Positions 23,119-31,370 of a stretch of DNA of 35,624 nucleotides are shown here, piece by piece. The DNA lies in the NCBI GenBank assembly GCA_900551245.1, contig URVC01000048.1, positions 1 through 35,624 on the forward strand. Reading direction: 5' to 3'. Under the pieces are notes generated by a model. It made no database searches. It was not told where the DNA came from and was given only the letters and a program-made list of their open reading frames with translations. The stretch's first letter is position 1. Every line of letters starts with the position of its first letter. The translations under genes were made by a program, and so were the position numbers. The DNA comes from an uncultured bacterium. Its GTDB lineage: Bacteria > Verrucomicrobiota > Lentisphaeria > Victivallales > Victivallaceae.

Positions 23119-25751
23119 TGCTTCACACTCACCTGAACCGGCTTTGCCGGCTGCGGCAGTTCCACCACACAGCGGAATCCGAGATCGCCGGCACTGCCGT
23201 TGATATAGTAGATATTGGGACATTGCGCCTGCTCCGGCGAAGTCAGCCCGGAGCCGCCGGCGGAGAAGTAGGAGGTGCCGTTCTCGTTCGAAACCCGGAC
23301 GATCTCCCGCACGTTGCCGGTCATGTCGAAGGCGCCGTATCCGGAACGGTCCCCGGGGAAACTCCCCGGCGGCGCTCCGGCCGGATATTTGGCAACCGCC
23401 GGGTGGTCGCGCAGCAGCGCCTCCCCGGGGCGGTAGGTGTCTCCCCAGACATAGGATCGGCCGTCGACGCCGCGCGCCGCCTTTTCCCACTCGAACACGG
23501 TGGGGAGCTGGACTCTGGCGTTGATCTGCCGGCCGAGCCAGTCGCAGTAGGCGGCCGCCGCCTCGCCGGTGATGCCCACCACCGGCAGCTCCGGCCGGAA
23601 GGGAGCGGTCAGCTCTCCGTCGTCGTCCCAGATCCTCGCGGTGCCGCCCGAGCCGGGTTCAAACGCAAACCACCCCTGATAGCGGCGGCGCAGCGCCGGA
23701 TCCGTCAGGCTCTTCCAGAACTTCAGATAGTCGCGGAAGGTCACCTCGTATTTGCCGATCAGGAAGGAGGGCAGCAGGCTCGTCCCGATGCCGGAACGCT
23801 CTCCGGAGCGGCCGCTGTGAAACTCGCCGCCGGGCACGTAACACCATTCGCCGGGGTAACTCCGCTCCGGGAAGTCGAACGAAAGCAGATTCTCCGCCGC
23901 CAGCGGCACCATCACCGGGCAGCTGAACTGCGCGGTGCCGTCGCCCCGCCGGAACTCCAGCGTGTAGAGCCCCTCGAGCAATCGGAAACGGTTGCTGCCG
24001 TCGTGGAACGCCAGATTCTCCGCCGTCTGCCCATCCGGAAGCCGGACCAGAATGCCGTTCGCATCGCGGATCGTCAGCAGCCAGCCGTTCCCGGAGAGGC
24101 CGGAGATGTCCAGCACCCCCTCGCGCGAATCGATCGCCGCGACCAGCGCTTCGAGCTTGGGATCCTCCGCCAGCGCCTCGTCGAAGAGCGGCCGCCACCG
24201 CCCGCGGAACTGCCGCAGCACCCGCCGCAAGGCAAAGTAGTCGCGCCCGTGCAGATAGAGCTCCAGCGTCGAACGGAAGATGTCGCGGGTCATCCGCTGC
24301 ACCTGCGGCGCCCGCATGCCGAGCTCCGGAGCCCGCGAAATGAACTCCAGCGCGGAATTGTATCCGTTCTCCATCTCCGCAAGCTGGCGGAGCAGTTCGC
24401 GTTCGAGCGACCGGTTGTGCCGGTTCTGCGGCTGCCGTTGATTCTGCCGGATCTGCCGCGTGGTTCGCTGCGCCAGCAGATTGTATTCGCGCGCCTGCGC
24501 ATAGTTGAATTCGGCCAGATTGATGAGCGACGTGCTCTGTGACAGATTGCTGATCAGCTGAAACGCGTAGAATCCGAACCAGGTCAGAATCGCCGCCATC
24601 AGCACCGACGGCACCAGCGGGTGACGCCGGATCAGCTTCGAAAGCCGGTAGATCGGCGTCGGCGAATAGGCGGCCACCGGGTATCCATCCAGATAGTTGC
24701 GCACATCCTCGAGCAGTTCGGCGACACTGCGGTAACGGCGCGAACGGTCGCGCGCCATCGCCTTGAGGCAGATCGCCTCCAGTTCGAGCGGGAGCGGCTG
24801 GGCCGCCGGCGCCGCCTTCCGGGGCGGAACAAACCTGCCGAGCGCCACCTCGCGGCAGAGCTCTTCCTGCGACAGTTTTGCATCGAACGGCGCATTGCGC
24901 CAGGTCAGAATCGAATAGAGAATCGCGCCGAGGCCGTAGACGTCGGACTGTTCGGTCGCCTCCGGCACCTCGCCGGTCAGCAGTTCCGGCGCCATGAAGA
25001 CCGGAGTGCCTCCCACCACGTGGCCCTCCGGCGGAGACTCCGGCGGCGGAACACTTTTCGACGCCTCGAGCTCGCCATTCAGCTCCAGATCAAGTTTGGT
25101 TCCCGAGCGCCCCTGGTCCCGTTCGCAGTGATACCGCGCCATCCCCCAGTCCATGACCAGCACCTCGCCGTAATCCCCGACCATCAGGTTGCCCGGTTTG
25201 AGGTCGCAATGGAGGATGCCGTGGCGGTGAGCGAAGGCGACGCCGTTGCAGGCGCCGATGAAGATTTCGATCAGCCGCCGCAGGGAGTATTTGCGGCGGT
25301 AGCCGCTGCGGTCCTCGGCAAGCTTCACCAGAATCATGCGCAGGGTTTCCCCCTCCACCCGCTTCATCGAAAAATAGACGCCGACGTCGTCGAACACCCC
25401 GAGCCGGTGGACCGGCACGATGTTCGGGTGGTCGATCTGAGCGGTGGCGCGCGCCTCGCGGATGAAGGCTTCAATCCGTTCGGTCTTGTTGCGGTACTGC
25501 GGACGGAGCAGTTTCAGCGCAACGTCGCGGTTGAGTCCGGGTTCGTGCGCGGCGAAGACCGCCCCCACGCCGCCGATTCCGATGGTGGAGAGCTCCCCGT
25601 AATCCTGAATCCGGTCGCCGGAGGGAATGCCCAGCATTTCGCGCAGCTTCTCCGGCGAGAGGCGGTTTTCGCTGCAGGTGCCGTAGATCAGCGTCGCCTC
25701 GTCATCCGGCGGCACCGGCGTATTGAGCGGATCTTCCCGGAATTCCGCCAT
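23115..25751 (-). CDS. Transmembrane Ser/Thr protein kinase with C-terminal FGE/SUMF1-like domain
   Basis: 878 aa. The cytoplasmic kinase domain spans about residues 50-355: glycine loop IGIGGVGAV, Lys80 (VALK), helix-C Glu99, catalytic Asp183 in HCDLKPGN, and Asp201 in DWG instead of DFG, then a GTPVFMAPE activation segment. A transmembrane helix at about 379-400 is followed by a helical, charged region (about 405-535), a beta-rich segment (545-630) and a formylglycine-generating-enzyme-like domain (about 635-865: CYVPGGEFHSG, LPTVFEWEKAARG, GAFDMTGNVREIV, GDLGFRC). In true FGE two cysteines follow the GGS; here Thr and Ala seem to occupy those places, so this is probably a binding domain, not an enzyme. 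The arrangement suggests a sensor reading a periplasmic signal. It follows the coiled-coil gene by 3 nt. Confidence 0.9.
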   Translation of the reverse strand: MAEFREDPLNTPVPPDDEATLIYGTCSENRLSPEKLREMLGIPSGDRIQDYGELSTIGIGGVGAVFAAHEPGLNRDVALKLLRPQYRNKTERIEAFIREARATAQIDHPNIVPVHRLGVFDDVGVYFSMKRVEGETLRMILVKLAEDRSGYRRKYSLRRLIEIFIGACNGVAFAHRHGILHCDLKPGNLMVGDYGEVLVMDWGMARYHCERDQGRSGTKLDLELNGELEASKSVPPPESPPEGHVVGGTPVFMAPELLTGEVPEATEQSDVYGLGAILYSILTWRNAPFDAKLSQEELCREVALGRFVPPRKAAPAAQPLPLELEAICLKAMARDRSRRYRSVAELLEDVRNYLDGYPVAAYSPTPIYRLSKLIRRHPLVPSVLMAAILTWFGFYAFQLISNLSQSTSLINLAEFNYAQAREYNLLAQRTTRQIRQNQRQPQNRHNRSLERELLRQLAEMENGYNSALEFISRAPELGMRAPQVQRMTRDIFRSTLELYLHGRDYFALRRVLRQFRGRWRPLFDEALAEDPKLEALVAAIDSREGVLDISGLSGNGWLLTIRDANGILVRLPDGQTAENLAFHDGSNRFRLLEGLYTLEFRRGDGTAQFSCPVMVPLAAENLLSFDFPERSYPGEWCYVPGGEFHSGRSGERSGIGTSLLPSFLIGKYEVTFRDYLKFWKSLTDPALRRRYQGWFAFEPGSGGTARIWDDDGELTAPFRPELPVVGITGEAAAAYCDWLGRQINARVQLPTVFEWEKAARGVDGRSYVWGDTYRPGEALLRDHPAVAKYPAGAPPGSFPGDRSGYGAFDMTGNVREIVRVSNENGTSYFSAGGSGLTSPEQAQCPNIYYINGSAGDLGFRCVVELPQPAKPVQVSVKQ

Positions 25752-25754
25752 GGG

Positions 25755-27593
25755 TCACTTCCCGCCTTTTTCCGTTTTTTCCACCTGCTGTTCGAGGTGG
25801 CGCCGCACCGCGCCGCCGAAGGCGCTGAAATACTCTTCGCCCGGACGGCGGACGATCGGGATGCTCCCCGCCTTCTCCCAGCTGAATTCGTCGGGGAACA
25901 CGAAGCATTTCGCCTCCTGACGGCGGCCGAAGTCGAAGTTCTCAATCGCCACCACCACGCCGATGAAGTCCCCTTCCCGGCTCAGCACGAGATCCCCCGG
26001 CTCGGCGCGCAGTTCGTTGCCGCCGGTGCCGCGACCGGTGTTGCGGATGTAGAGATAGGGTTCGCGGGCGGAAAGATCGATCGAACAGCGCCCGCCGAGC
26101 GCCGCGGACTCCTTGCCGAACGAGGAGGTCTTGAAGAGATAAAGATTCTGCAGTCCGCGCTGGCGGAGCTTGCCGATGGTCATCGTCTCGAGCGGCACCC
26201 GCCCTTCGGGAGCCACCTCAAGCGCCGCGATCCTCGGCTCCTCCGGCACGGTCAGGAGCGGCCCGGCCGCGTTGACGCCCGGCGTGCCCTCTTCCGGCGC
26301 ATCGCCCGGACGGGTCCGGTAGGTGAGTTCCAGAATCCGGTCGAACTTGAGCGGGGTGTCCAGATCCCCGGCGAGGGTATGGAAGGAAGCGACCAGCACA
26401 TTTTTCCCGCCGAGCTTCACCAGCGGCAGATAGTAGACGCCGCCGCCGTGCTGATTGAGCAGCAGCCGCTCCTCGGTCAGCGCCAGATCGAGCCGCACCG
26501 CGGCTTCGTGGTACCGGTCCAGCACGTCGCTGCGGAGCTTCTGCTCCGCCTCGGCGAGACGCTCTTCGGCGGATTTGAGTTTCACCGCAGTGGTCTCCGC
26601 CTCTCCGCGGGTTGCGATGAGTTCGCGGCCGGTATTCTCCGCCTCCTGCTTCGTCACGTCGAGGCTCGCCTTGGTCCGGGAGAGTTCGGTCACCGCGCTC
26701 TTGAGCGCCTTGCTCATCTGGTCGAGACGGGTGCGCGCCTCGTTCCGCTCCACTTCGCGCGCCGCGGCCAGGCGGCGGGTGCGCTCCAGCTGGCTGCGGC
26801 TCTCGGCGAGATCCCGTTCGGTCGCACTCAGCCGGCCGCGGGTGTAGGCAAGATCGCTCTCGGTCTTCTGGGCGTTGCGGGAAACCTCCCCCATCCGGTT
26901 CAGCGTCTCCTTGAGCGACTCCCGCATCCCGGCCAGAGCGGTTTCGCGGGCGGCGAGTGTCTCGCGGGTCTTCGCGAGGTCGGCGCCGGTGCTCTCCAGG
27001 CGGCGGCGCTGCTCCTCCAGATCCCGCTGCGTCTCCTTGAGCGACTCCCGGGTTTCATCGAGCCGTTCGCCGGTGTCGCTGATCTTCTGCCGCGCGGCGG
27101 CGTAATCTTCGCTCAGTTTGGCGAGGTTTCCGGAAGCGAACGCATAATTCTTGCGCAACGCGGCCAGTTCGCTCTGCGCCTCCTCCAGCCGGATGCGGTT
27201 GAGGTGGCGGTTGCGGATTTCGCGGTCGAGACGGCGCTGCAGCTGTTCGGGCGTGAGCGCGCCGGTGTTGGTCCGGGTGAGCCGGAGCCGCTCCTCGAGC
27301 TGTTCTCTCTTGAGCAGGGTGTCGGCAAGTTCCCCGGCGAGTTTTTCCAGCATCTGTTCCCGCGCCTCGGAGAACCCTTCCTTCTGCTGTGCCTCCCGGA
27401 GCTTCTCCCGGGTCGCCTCGAGCTGCTGCCGCCGGTTCTGCAGTTCGGAGAGGAGCAGCGCGGTGGTCCGCCCGTCGAGCCCGACCCCGCTGCCGCCGAC
27501 GTGCGCCGGAACCATGCCGGTCATCATCGACAGCATCGCCGAGACCAGGAAGTCGCAGATGACGATGAGAATTGCCCGATTCACTTGCCGCAC
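25755..27593 (-). CDS. Membrane-anchored coiled-coil protein with MotB/ExbD-like N-terminal helix
   Basis: 612 aa. A single N-terminal hydrophobic helix at about 7-25 contains Asp14 in ILIVICDFLVSAMLSMM. This is very like the proton-carrying helix of MotB (ADFMTAMMA) and its ExbD/TolR/ZorB relatives. There is no OmpA-like peptidoglycan-binding domain. Instead residues about 45-372 form a very long Arg/Glu/Leu-rich coiled coil with recurring units such as TRESLKETQRDLEE and MRESLKETLNRM. Residues about 375-612 form a separate beta-rich domain (GGGVYYLPLVKLGGKNVLV, LRAEPGDLVLSREGDFIGVVV) that vaguely recalls a degenerate trypsin-like fold; I do not recognise it. The start overlaps the MotA/ExbB-like gene by 13 nt. 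It is probably the B-type subunit of an ion-driven pair, with the coiled coil reaching into the periplasm. Confidence 0.75.
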   Translation of the reverse strand: MRQVNRAILIVICDFLVSAMLSMMTGMVPAHVGGSGVGLDGRTTALLLSELQNRRQQLEATREKLREAQQKEGFSEAREQMLEKLAGELADTLLKREQLEERLRLTRTNTGALTPEQLQRRLDREIRNRHLNRIRLEEAQSELAALRKNYAFASGNLAKLSEDYAAARQKISDTGERLDETRESLKETQRDLEEQRRRLESTGADLAKTRETLAARETALAGMRESLKETLNRMGEVSRNAQKTESDLAYTRGRLSATERDLAESRSQLERTRRLAAAREVERNEARTRLDQMSKALKSAVTELSRTKASLDVTKQEAENTGRELIATRGEAETTAVKLKSAEERLAEAEQKLRSDVLDRYHEAAVRLDLALTEERLLLNQHGGGVYYLPLVKLGGKNVLVASFHTLAGDLDTPLKFDRILELTYRTRPGDAPEEGTPGVNAAGPLLTVPEEPRIAALEVAPEGRVPLETMTIGKLRQRGLQNLYLFKTSSFGKESAALGGRCSIDLSAREPYLYIRNTGRGTGGNELRAEPGDLVLSREGDFIGVVVAIENFDFGRRQEAKCFVFPDEFSWEKAGSIPIVRRPGEEYFSAFGGAVRRHLEQQVEKTEKGGK

Positions 27594-28132
27594 TCTCCGA
27601 TTTCATTGCCGCAGAGGAGCTTCTGTCGCAGCGGCCAGAGCATCGCCAGCCGCAGGATCAGGCTGAAGATGATTCCGATCAGCGTCGAGCTGTAGGCGAT
27701 CAACCGGCTGCTCTGCGGCGAAAAGGTCATGACCAGAAACGCCGACACCGTACCGAACAAACCGACGTACAGCGGCACGTCGAAGAAGATGTCGGCATTC
27801 TCCAGTTTGCGCAGCTTGAGCTTGCAGCCGTCGGGACTGCGCCGGATGCCGTCCACCACCACATAGGCGACGCCGAAGGCGAGGAACTGCATCACGGTGA
27901 TGATCGAGAAGATCAGCATCGAAATGCGTCCGGCCAGTTCGCCGCGGGCGGCGAGACTGTTCGGCGAACCGGGAGCAACCGGCCCGAGCACCTCCCCGGA
28001 ACTGCTGGTGCCGCAGAAGATGTCGCGCATCGCGGCGGAGTTGGAGAAGGCCTGATTCATCCAGAATACAAAAACGGCGCCGAGCACAAGGATCACGGCC
28101 GGCAGCCAGACACGCAGTTTAGCAACTTTCAT
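27581..28132 (-). CDS. MotA/TolQ/ExbB-like four-helix membrane protein
   Basis: 183 aa from the ATG at 28132; an upstream in-frame start (28180) would add a basic tail and is less likely. Four hydrophobic helices are seen at about 9-27, 68-93, 118-137 and 143-167. The third carries VPLYVGLFGTVSAF and the fourth YSSTLIGIIFSLIL. This pattern (Pro, then G-L-x-G-T-V, then a small-residue-rich helix with Ser/Thr and Gly) matches the channel-lining helices of MotA, TolQ and ExbB. The cytoplasmic loop between helices 2 and 3 is only about 24 residues, far shorter than the torque-generating loop of MotA, so contact with a flagellar rotor is unlikely. The gene overlaps the next one, whose product has the partner helix. 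Family membership is inferred from motifs. Confidence 0.7.
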   Translation of the reverse strand: MKVAKLRVWLPAVILVLGAVFVFWMNQAFSNSAAMRDIFCGTSSSGEVLGPVAPGSPNSLAARGELAGRISMLIFSIITVMQFLAFGVAYVVVDGIRRSPDGCKLKLRKLENADIFFDVPLYVGLFGTVSAFLVMTFSPQSSRLIAYSSTLIGIIFSLILRLAMLWPLRQKLLCGNEIGECGK

Positions 28133-28184
28133 CAGAAGAGTTCTCCGGGATTTGATTTTTTCAAAGGATATGCGAAACACTCAT

Positions 28185-28213
28185 ACAATACGACCAATTC
28201 GCGAAATATTCAA
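28185..28213 (-). promoter_or_regulatory. Candidate promoter of the stator-like/kinase operon
   Basis: On the - strand TTGAAT (28208-28213), a 17-nt spacer and TATTGT (28185-28190), about 55 nt upstream of the first start codon. The spacer contains the 8-bp palindrome TTCGCGAA. An additional hairpin-like inverted repeat (CCCGGA-GAAT-TCCGGG, 28229-28244) lies further upstream, between the two divergent promoters. Confidence 0.5.
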
Positions 28214-28262
28214 GATTTTTTATCGATTCCCGGAGAATTCCGGGGAAAAAAAACAATCCGGT

Positions 28263-28291
28263 TTGCCAAAACCGGTTTTGCAATGTATCTT
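28263..28291 (+). promoter_or_regulatory. Candidate promoter of the LptF-lpxB operon with a 14-bp palindrome
   Basis: TTGCCA (28263-28268), a 17-nt spacer, TATCTT (28286-28291). The perfect palindrome CAAAACCGGTTTTG (28267-28280) covers the -35 edge and the spacer. TATGAT at 28313-28318 is an alternative -10. Assignment of the start is uncertain; the palindrome is certain. Confidence 0.45.
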
Positions 28292-28348
28292 TTATGAAAT
28301 GGAACCGTCTGATATGATCCAACTGCAAACGACAGGTCTGCTTTACCG

Positions 28349-29464
28349 ATGAAAACGTTGAACTGGTATGTGACGCGAGGTTTTCTGCTCGCTTTTTCGA
28401 TGGCGATCGCCATTCTCACCTTCGGCATGACCGGGGCGAATCTGGTCAAGGTGCTCGATTACGTCTCGCAGGGAATCTCCTTCTGGACCTTTCTGGAGTT
28501 CACGCTCTACATTCTGCCGATCATCCTGACCTTCACGGTGCCGTGGGCGGTCATGGTGGCGGTGATGCTGGTCTTCGGGCGGATGTCCGCCGACTGCGAA
28601 ATCACCGCGATGCGGGCGTGCGGAATCTCGATCATGCAGATCGTTTCGCCGATTCTGATCATCACCTTCTTTCTCACCCTCTTCTGCCTCTATCTCCAGG
28701 TGGAGATCGGCCCCCCGCTGCTGGGGAAATCCCGCAGTCTCATGCAGACCGCCGCGATCAACCAGCCGCTGGCCATCTTCGAACCCGGCAAGCCGATCGA
28801 GTATGAGAACACCATCATCTACATCGACGACAAGGAGGGGGAAAACGGCATCAAGGGCGTTCAGATCTACACGCTGAGCGATCCGCAGACGGTCGCGCAG
28901 GACATCTCCGCCGCCCGCGGCGAACTCTCGGTGGACAAGGAGAAACAGCTCCTGATCGTCCACCTCTACGACTGCCTGGTGATCGATAAGAAATCCACCG
29001 CAGGCGGAGCGGACAAAGCCGGCGGCGGCGTGCCGACCCGCTTCTACACGCAGGAGCTGGAGTTCAGCTTCAACTACGGCCGGCAGGCCAACGCCCAGCG
29101 GATCAGCGTCCGCCCGAAATACATGACGCTCGCCGATCTGATGGGGCGCATCCGGCTGACCAAGGAGCTCAACCGCGACACCACCGAGCTGGAGGTGGAG
29201 CTCAATCAGCGGATTGCCTTCGCGCTGTCGCCGATCGCCTTCCTGCTGCTCGGTCTGCCGCTGGCGATCCGCACCAGCCGCCGGGAAACCTCCGTGGGGC
29301 TCTTCCTGAGCGTGATCCTCGCCGGATTGTTCTTCCTGTCGATCATCCTCTGTGAATCGCTGAGCTCCTTCCCGAAACTTTATCCGCAGTATCTGCTCTG
29401 GCTGCCGAACATCGTCTTTCAGATTCTCGGAGCGGTCATGACCTACCGCATCTCTCAACGCTGA
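28349..29464 (+). CDS. LptF/LptG (YjgP/YjgQ) family LPS export permease
   Basis: 371 aa, the normal size. The N-terminus TLNWYVTRGFLLAFSMAIAILTFGM is typical of the family, with three helices before a periplasmic beta-jellyroll domain (about residues 120-260) and three helices at the C-terminus (IAFALSPIAFLLLGLPLAIRTSRRETSVGL is a hallmark segment). In the Lpt system it draws LPS from the inner membrane and passes it to the periplasmic bridge. Only one such gene is visible here. The Shine-Dalgarno match is weak (ACAGG). It opens a five-gene + strand operon that ends with lpxB, consistent with a shared LPS theme. Confidence 0.9.
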   Translation: MKTLNWYVTRGFLLAFSMAIAILTFGMTGANLVKVLDYVSQGISFWTFLEFTLYILPIILTFTVPWAVMVAVMLVFGRMSADCEITAMRACGISIMQIVSPILIITFFLTLFCLYLQVEIGPPLLGKSRSLMQTAAINQPLAIFEPGKPIEYENTIIYIDDKEGENGIKGVQIYTLSDPQTVAQDISAARGELSVDKEKQLLIVHLYDCLVIDKKSTAGGADKAGGGVPTRFYTQELEFSFNYGRQANAQRISVRPKYMTLADLMGRIRLTKELNRDTTELEVELNQRIAFALSPIAFLLLGLPLAIRTSRRETSVGLFLSVILAGLFFLSIILCESLSSFPKLYPQYLLWLPNIVFQILGAVMTYRISQR

Positions 29465-29477
29465 GGAGCGCGGCACC

Positions 29478-31328
29478 ATGAACGGGAACGGATTTGTCAA
29501 GTTTCTGCTGACGGTGCTGATTCTGGCGGTGATCTACTTCGGCTGGGTGCTGACCGGAGCACTCGACCGGGTGCGGGAAAGCAACCTGCGCGTCCTCGAA
29601 CGGCTCGAACAGCTCCAGCACACCCTCGCCGCGCCGACGCCGCTGGCGGACCGGGCTCCCCTCCCCGCTTCGGCGGCCCCCGCCGGCGACAACATCGCCA
29701 ACCGGCAGTTTTTCGACCCGGCGGCGGTGCCGGGCGGGCGTCTGATCCAGGCGACTTCGGCGGATACACCGAACCTGAATCCGCTCATCAACAACGAGGC
29801 GACCGCGTCGGAATTTCACGGGCTGTGCGTCCCCTCGCTCGCCGAACCGAACTACGCGGACCCGACCGAATACCAGCCGCTGCTGGCGGAGTCGTGGGAG
29901 ATCTCCCCCGACCACAAAACCTATCGCATCAAGCTGCGCCGCGGCGTCTTCTGGGACCCCTTCACCGATCCGGAAACCGGGGTGAAACACGGTCCGAAAG
30001 AGGTGACCGCCGCGGATTTCAAATTTTTCGTGGACGTGGTGAAGAATCCCGACGTCAACTGTGAGGCGATCCGCTCCTACTACCAGGATCTCGAATCGGT
30101 CGAAATCGTGAACGACTTCGAGTTCGTCGTCCGCTGGAAGGTCGAATACTACGGCTCCCGCGCCTCGACGCTCGGCATGTCGCCGCTGCCGCGCCACTTC
30201 TATCACTTCTACGACGGCCCGTTCGACGGGAAGCGGTTCAACAACGACCACCGCCGCAACCGGATGCTGATCGGCTGCGGCCCCTACCGGTTCGTCCGCT
30301 GGGAGAAGGACCGCCGGGTGATCTTCCGCCGCAACCCCGCCTATTTCGGGAATGCGCTCGGCGCCGGCCCTTCGCTCGACTATCTGGTCTACGAAATCAT
30401 CAAGCACCCCAACACCCGCTTTCAGGCGCTGCTCGCCGGTTCGCTCGACCAGCTCGGCCTCACCCCGGACCAGTGGATTCAGCGGACCGGCGGGAAGGAG
30501 TTCACCAGCGGAGAGCTCAAAAAATACCGCTATCTGCTGCCGCAGTACACCTACATCGGCTACAACCTCACCCGGCCCTTCTTTCAGGACAAGCGGGTGC
30601 GGCAGGCGCTGACCATGCTGATCGACCGCGAAAAGATCCTGCGGGACATCTACTTCAATCTGGCGAAGATCACCACCGGGCCGTTCTTTCCGGACGGCCC
30701 CTACGCGGACCCGTCGATTCAGCCCTGGCCCTACGATCCGGAACGGGCGAAGCGGCAGCTGGCGGAGGCGGGCTGGCGCGACACCGACGGCGACGGCATT
30801 CTGGAGAAGGACGGCGTGAAGTTCGTCTTCACCATGCTTCAGATCGCGACCAGTCCAATTCAGCAGAAGATGATGCCGCTGATCAAGGAGTCGCTGGCCG
30901 GCGCCGGGATCGACATGAAGATCGAAAATGTGGAGTGGTCGGTCTATCTGCAACGGTTGAACCAGCGCCGTTTCGACGCCAGCTGCCTCGGATGGGCCTC
31001 GCCGTTCGACCCGGACATGTACCAGATCTGGCACTCCAGCCAGTGCGACAAGCCGGAGAGCAGCAACTACATCGGGTTCCGCAACGCCGAGGCGGATAAA
31101 CTGATCGAGGAGATGCGCCGCACCTTCGACCGGGAGCGGCGGATTGCCATCGCCCACGCCTTCGCCCGGCTCATCCACGAAGAACAGCCCTACACGTTTC
31201 TGTTTGTTCCGTACAGCCTCGTCGCCCAGTCGGGAAGATACCGGAATGTCCGGGTCTTTCCGGTCGGGATGCCGGTGATGCCCTACTGGGTCCCGAAACA
31301 GGAGCAGCGCGCCGTTCCCGGGCTGTAA
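29478..31328 (+). CDS. Membrane-anchored OppA/DppA-type solute-binding protein
   Basis: 616 aa. Residues about 7-27 are a hydrophobic helix without lipobox Cys; residues about 30-50 (VRESNLRVLERLEQLQHTL) look like a short coiled-coil stalk, so the protein seems tethered to the inner membrane. The SBP_bac_5 fold then begins at GRLIQATSADTPNLNPL. Recognisable blocks are LAESWEISPDHKTYRIKLRRGVFW, EVTAADFKFFVD, NRMLIGCGPYRFVRWEKDRRVIF and DKRVRQALTMLIDREKIL. It is longer than the usual 500-550 aa. Family members bind peptides or other small solutes for ABC import. No permease or ATPase is encoded beside it, so it may work with a distant transporter or as a sensor. It starts 13 nt after the LptF/LptG gene. 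Confidence 0.88.
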   Translation: MNGNGFVKFLLTVLILAVIYFGWVLTGALDRVRESNLRVLERLEQLQHTLAAPTPLADRAPLPASAAPAGDNIANRQFFDPAAVPGGRLIQATSADTPNLNPLINNEATASEFHGLCVPSLAEPNYADPTEYQPLLAESWEISPDHKTYRIKLRRGVFWDPFTDPETGVKHGPKEVTAADFKFFVDVVKNPDVNCEAIRSYYQDLESVEIVNDFEFVVRWKVEYYGSRASTLGMSPLPRHFYHFYDGPFDGKRFNNDHRRNRMLIGCGPYRFVRWEKDRRVIFRRNPAYFGNALGAGPSLDYLVYEIIKHPNTRFQALLAGSLDQLGLTPDQWIQRTGGKEFTSGELKKYRYLLPQYTYIGYNLTRPFFQDKRVRQALTMLIDREKILRDIYFNLAKITTGPFFPDGPYADPSIQPWPYDPERAKRQLAEAGWRDTDGDGILEKDGVKFVFTMLQIATSPIQQKMMPLIKESLAGAGIDMKIENVEWSVYLQRLNQRRFDASCLGWASPFDPDMYQIWHSSQCDKPESSNYIGFRNAEADKLIEEMRRTFDRERRIAIAHAFARLIHEEQPYTFLFVPYSLVAQSGRYRNVRVFPVGMPVMPYWVPKQEQRAVPGL

Positions 31329-31370
31329 ACCGGCAGAGAAAGATACAACAACCGCATGGAAGGATCGAAT

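Noticed and set aside
24621..27695. A 1024-codon open frame on the + strand opposite the kinase and coiled-coil genes
   Set aside because: The - strand proteins have clear domains and start signals. The + strand frame is rich in Arg/His/Ala-type shadow composition and has no recognisable motif; long antisense frames are expected in GC-rich genes.
23115..28132. Zorya anti-phage system
   Set aside because: The MotA- and MotB-like pair recalls ZorA and ZorB, but no OmpA-like domain, helicase/nuclease ZorD or ZorC is present, and the third gene is a kinase.
28229..28253. Terminator (CCCGGA-GAAT-TCCGGG next to an A-run)
   Set aside because: On the + strand an A-run follows the hairpin, and on the - strand the T-run would precede it; the site is also upstream of both flanking genes. 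Better seen as part of the divergent promoter region.
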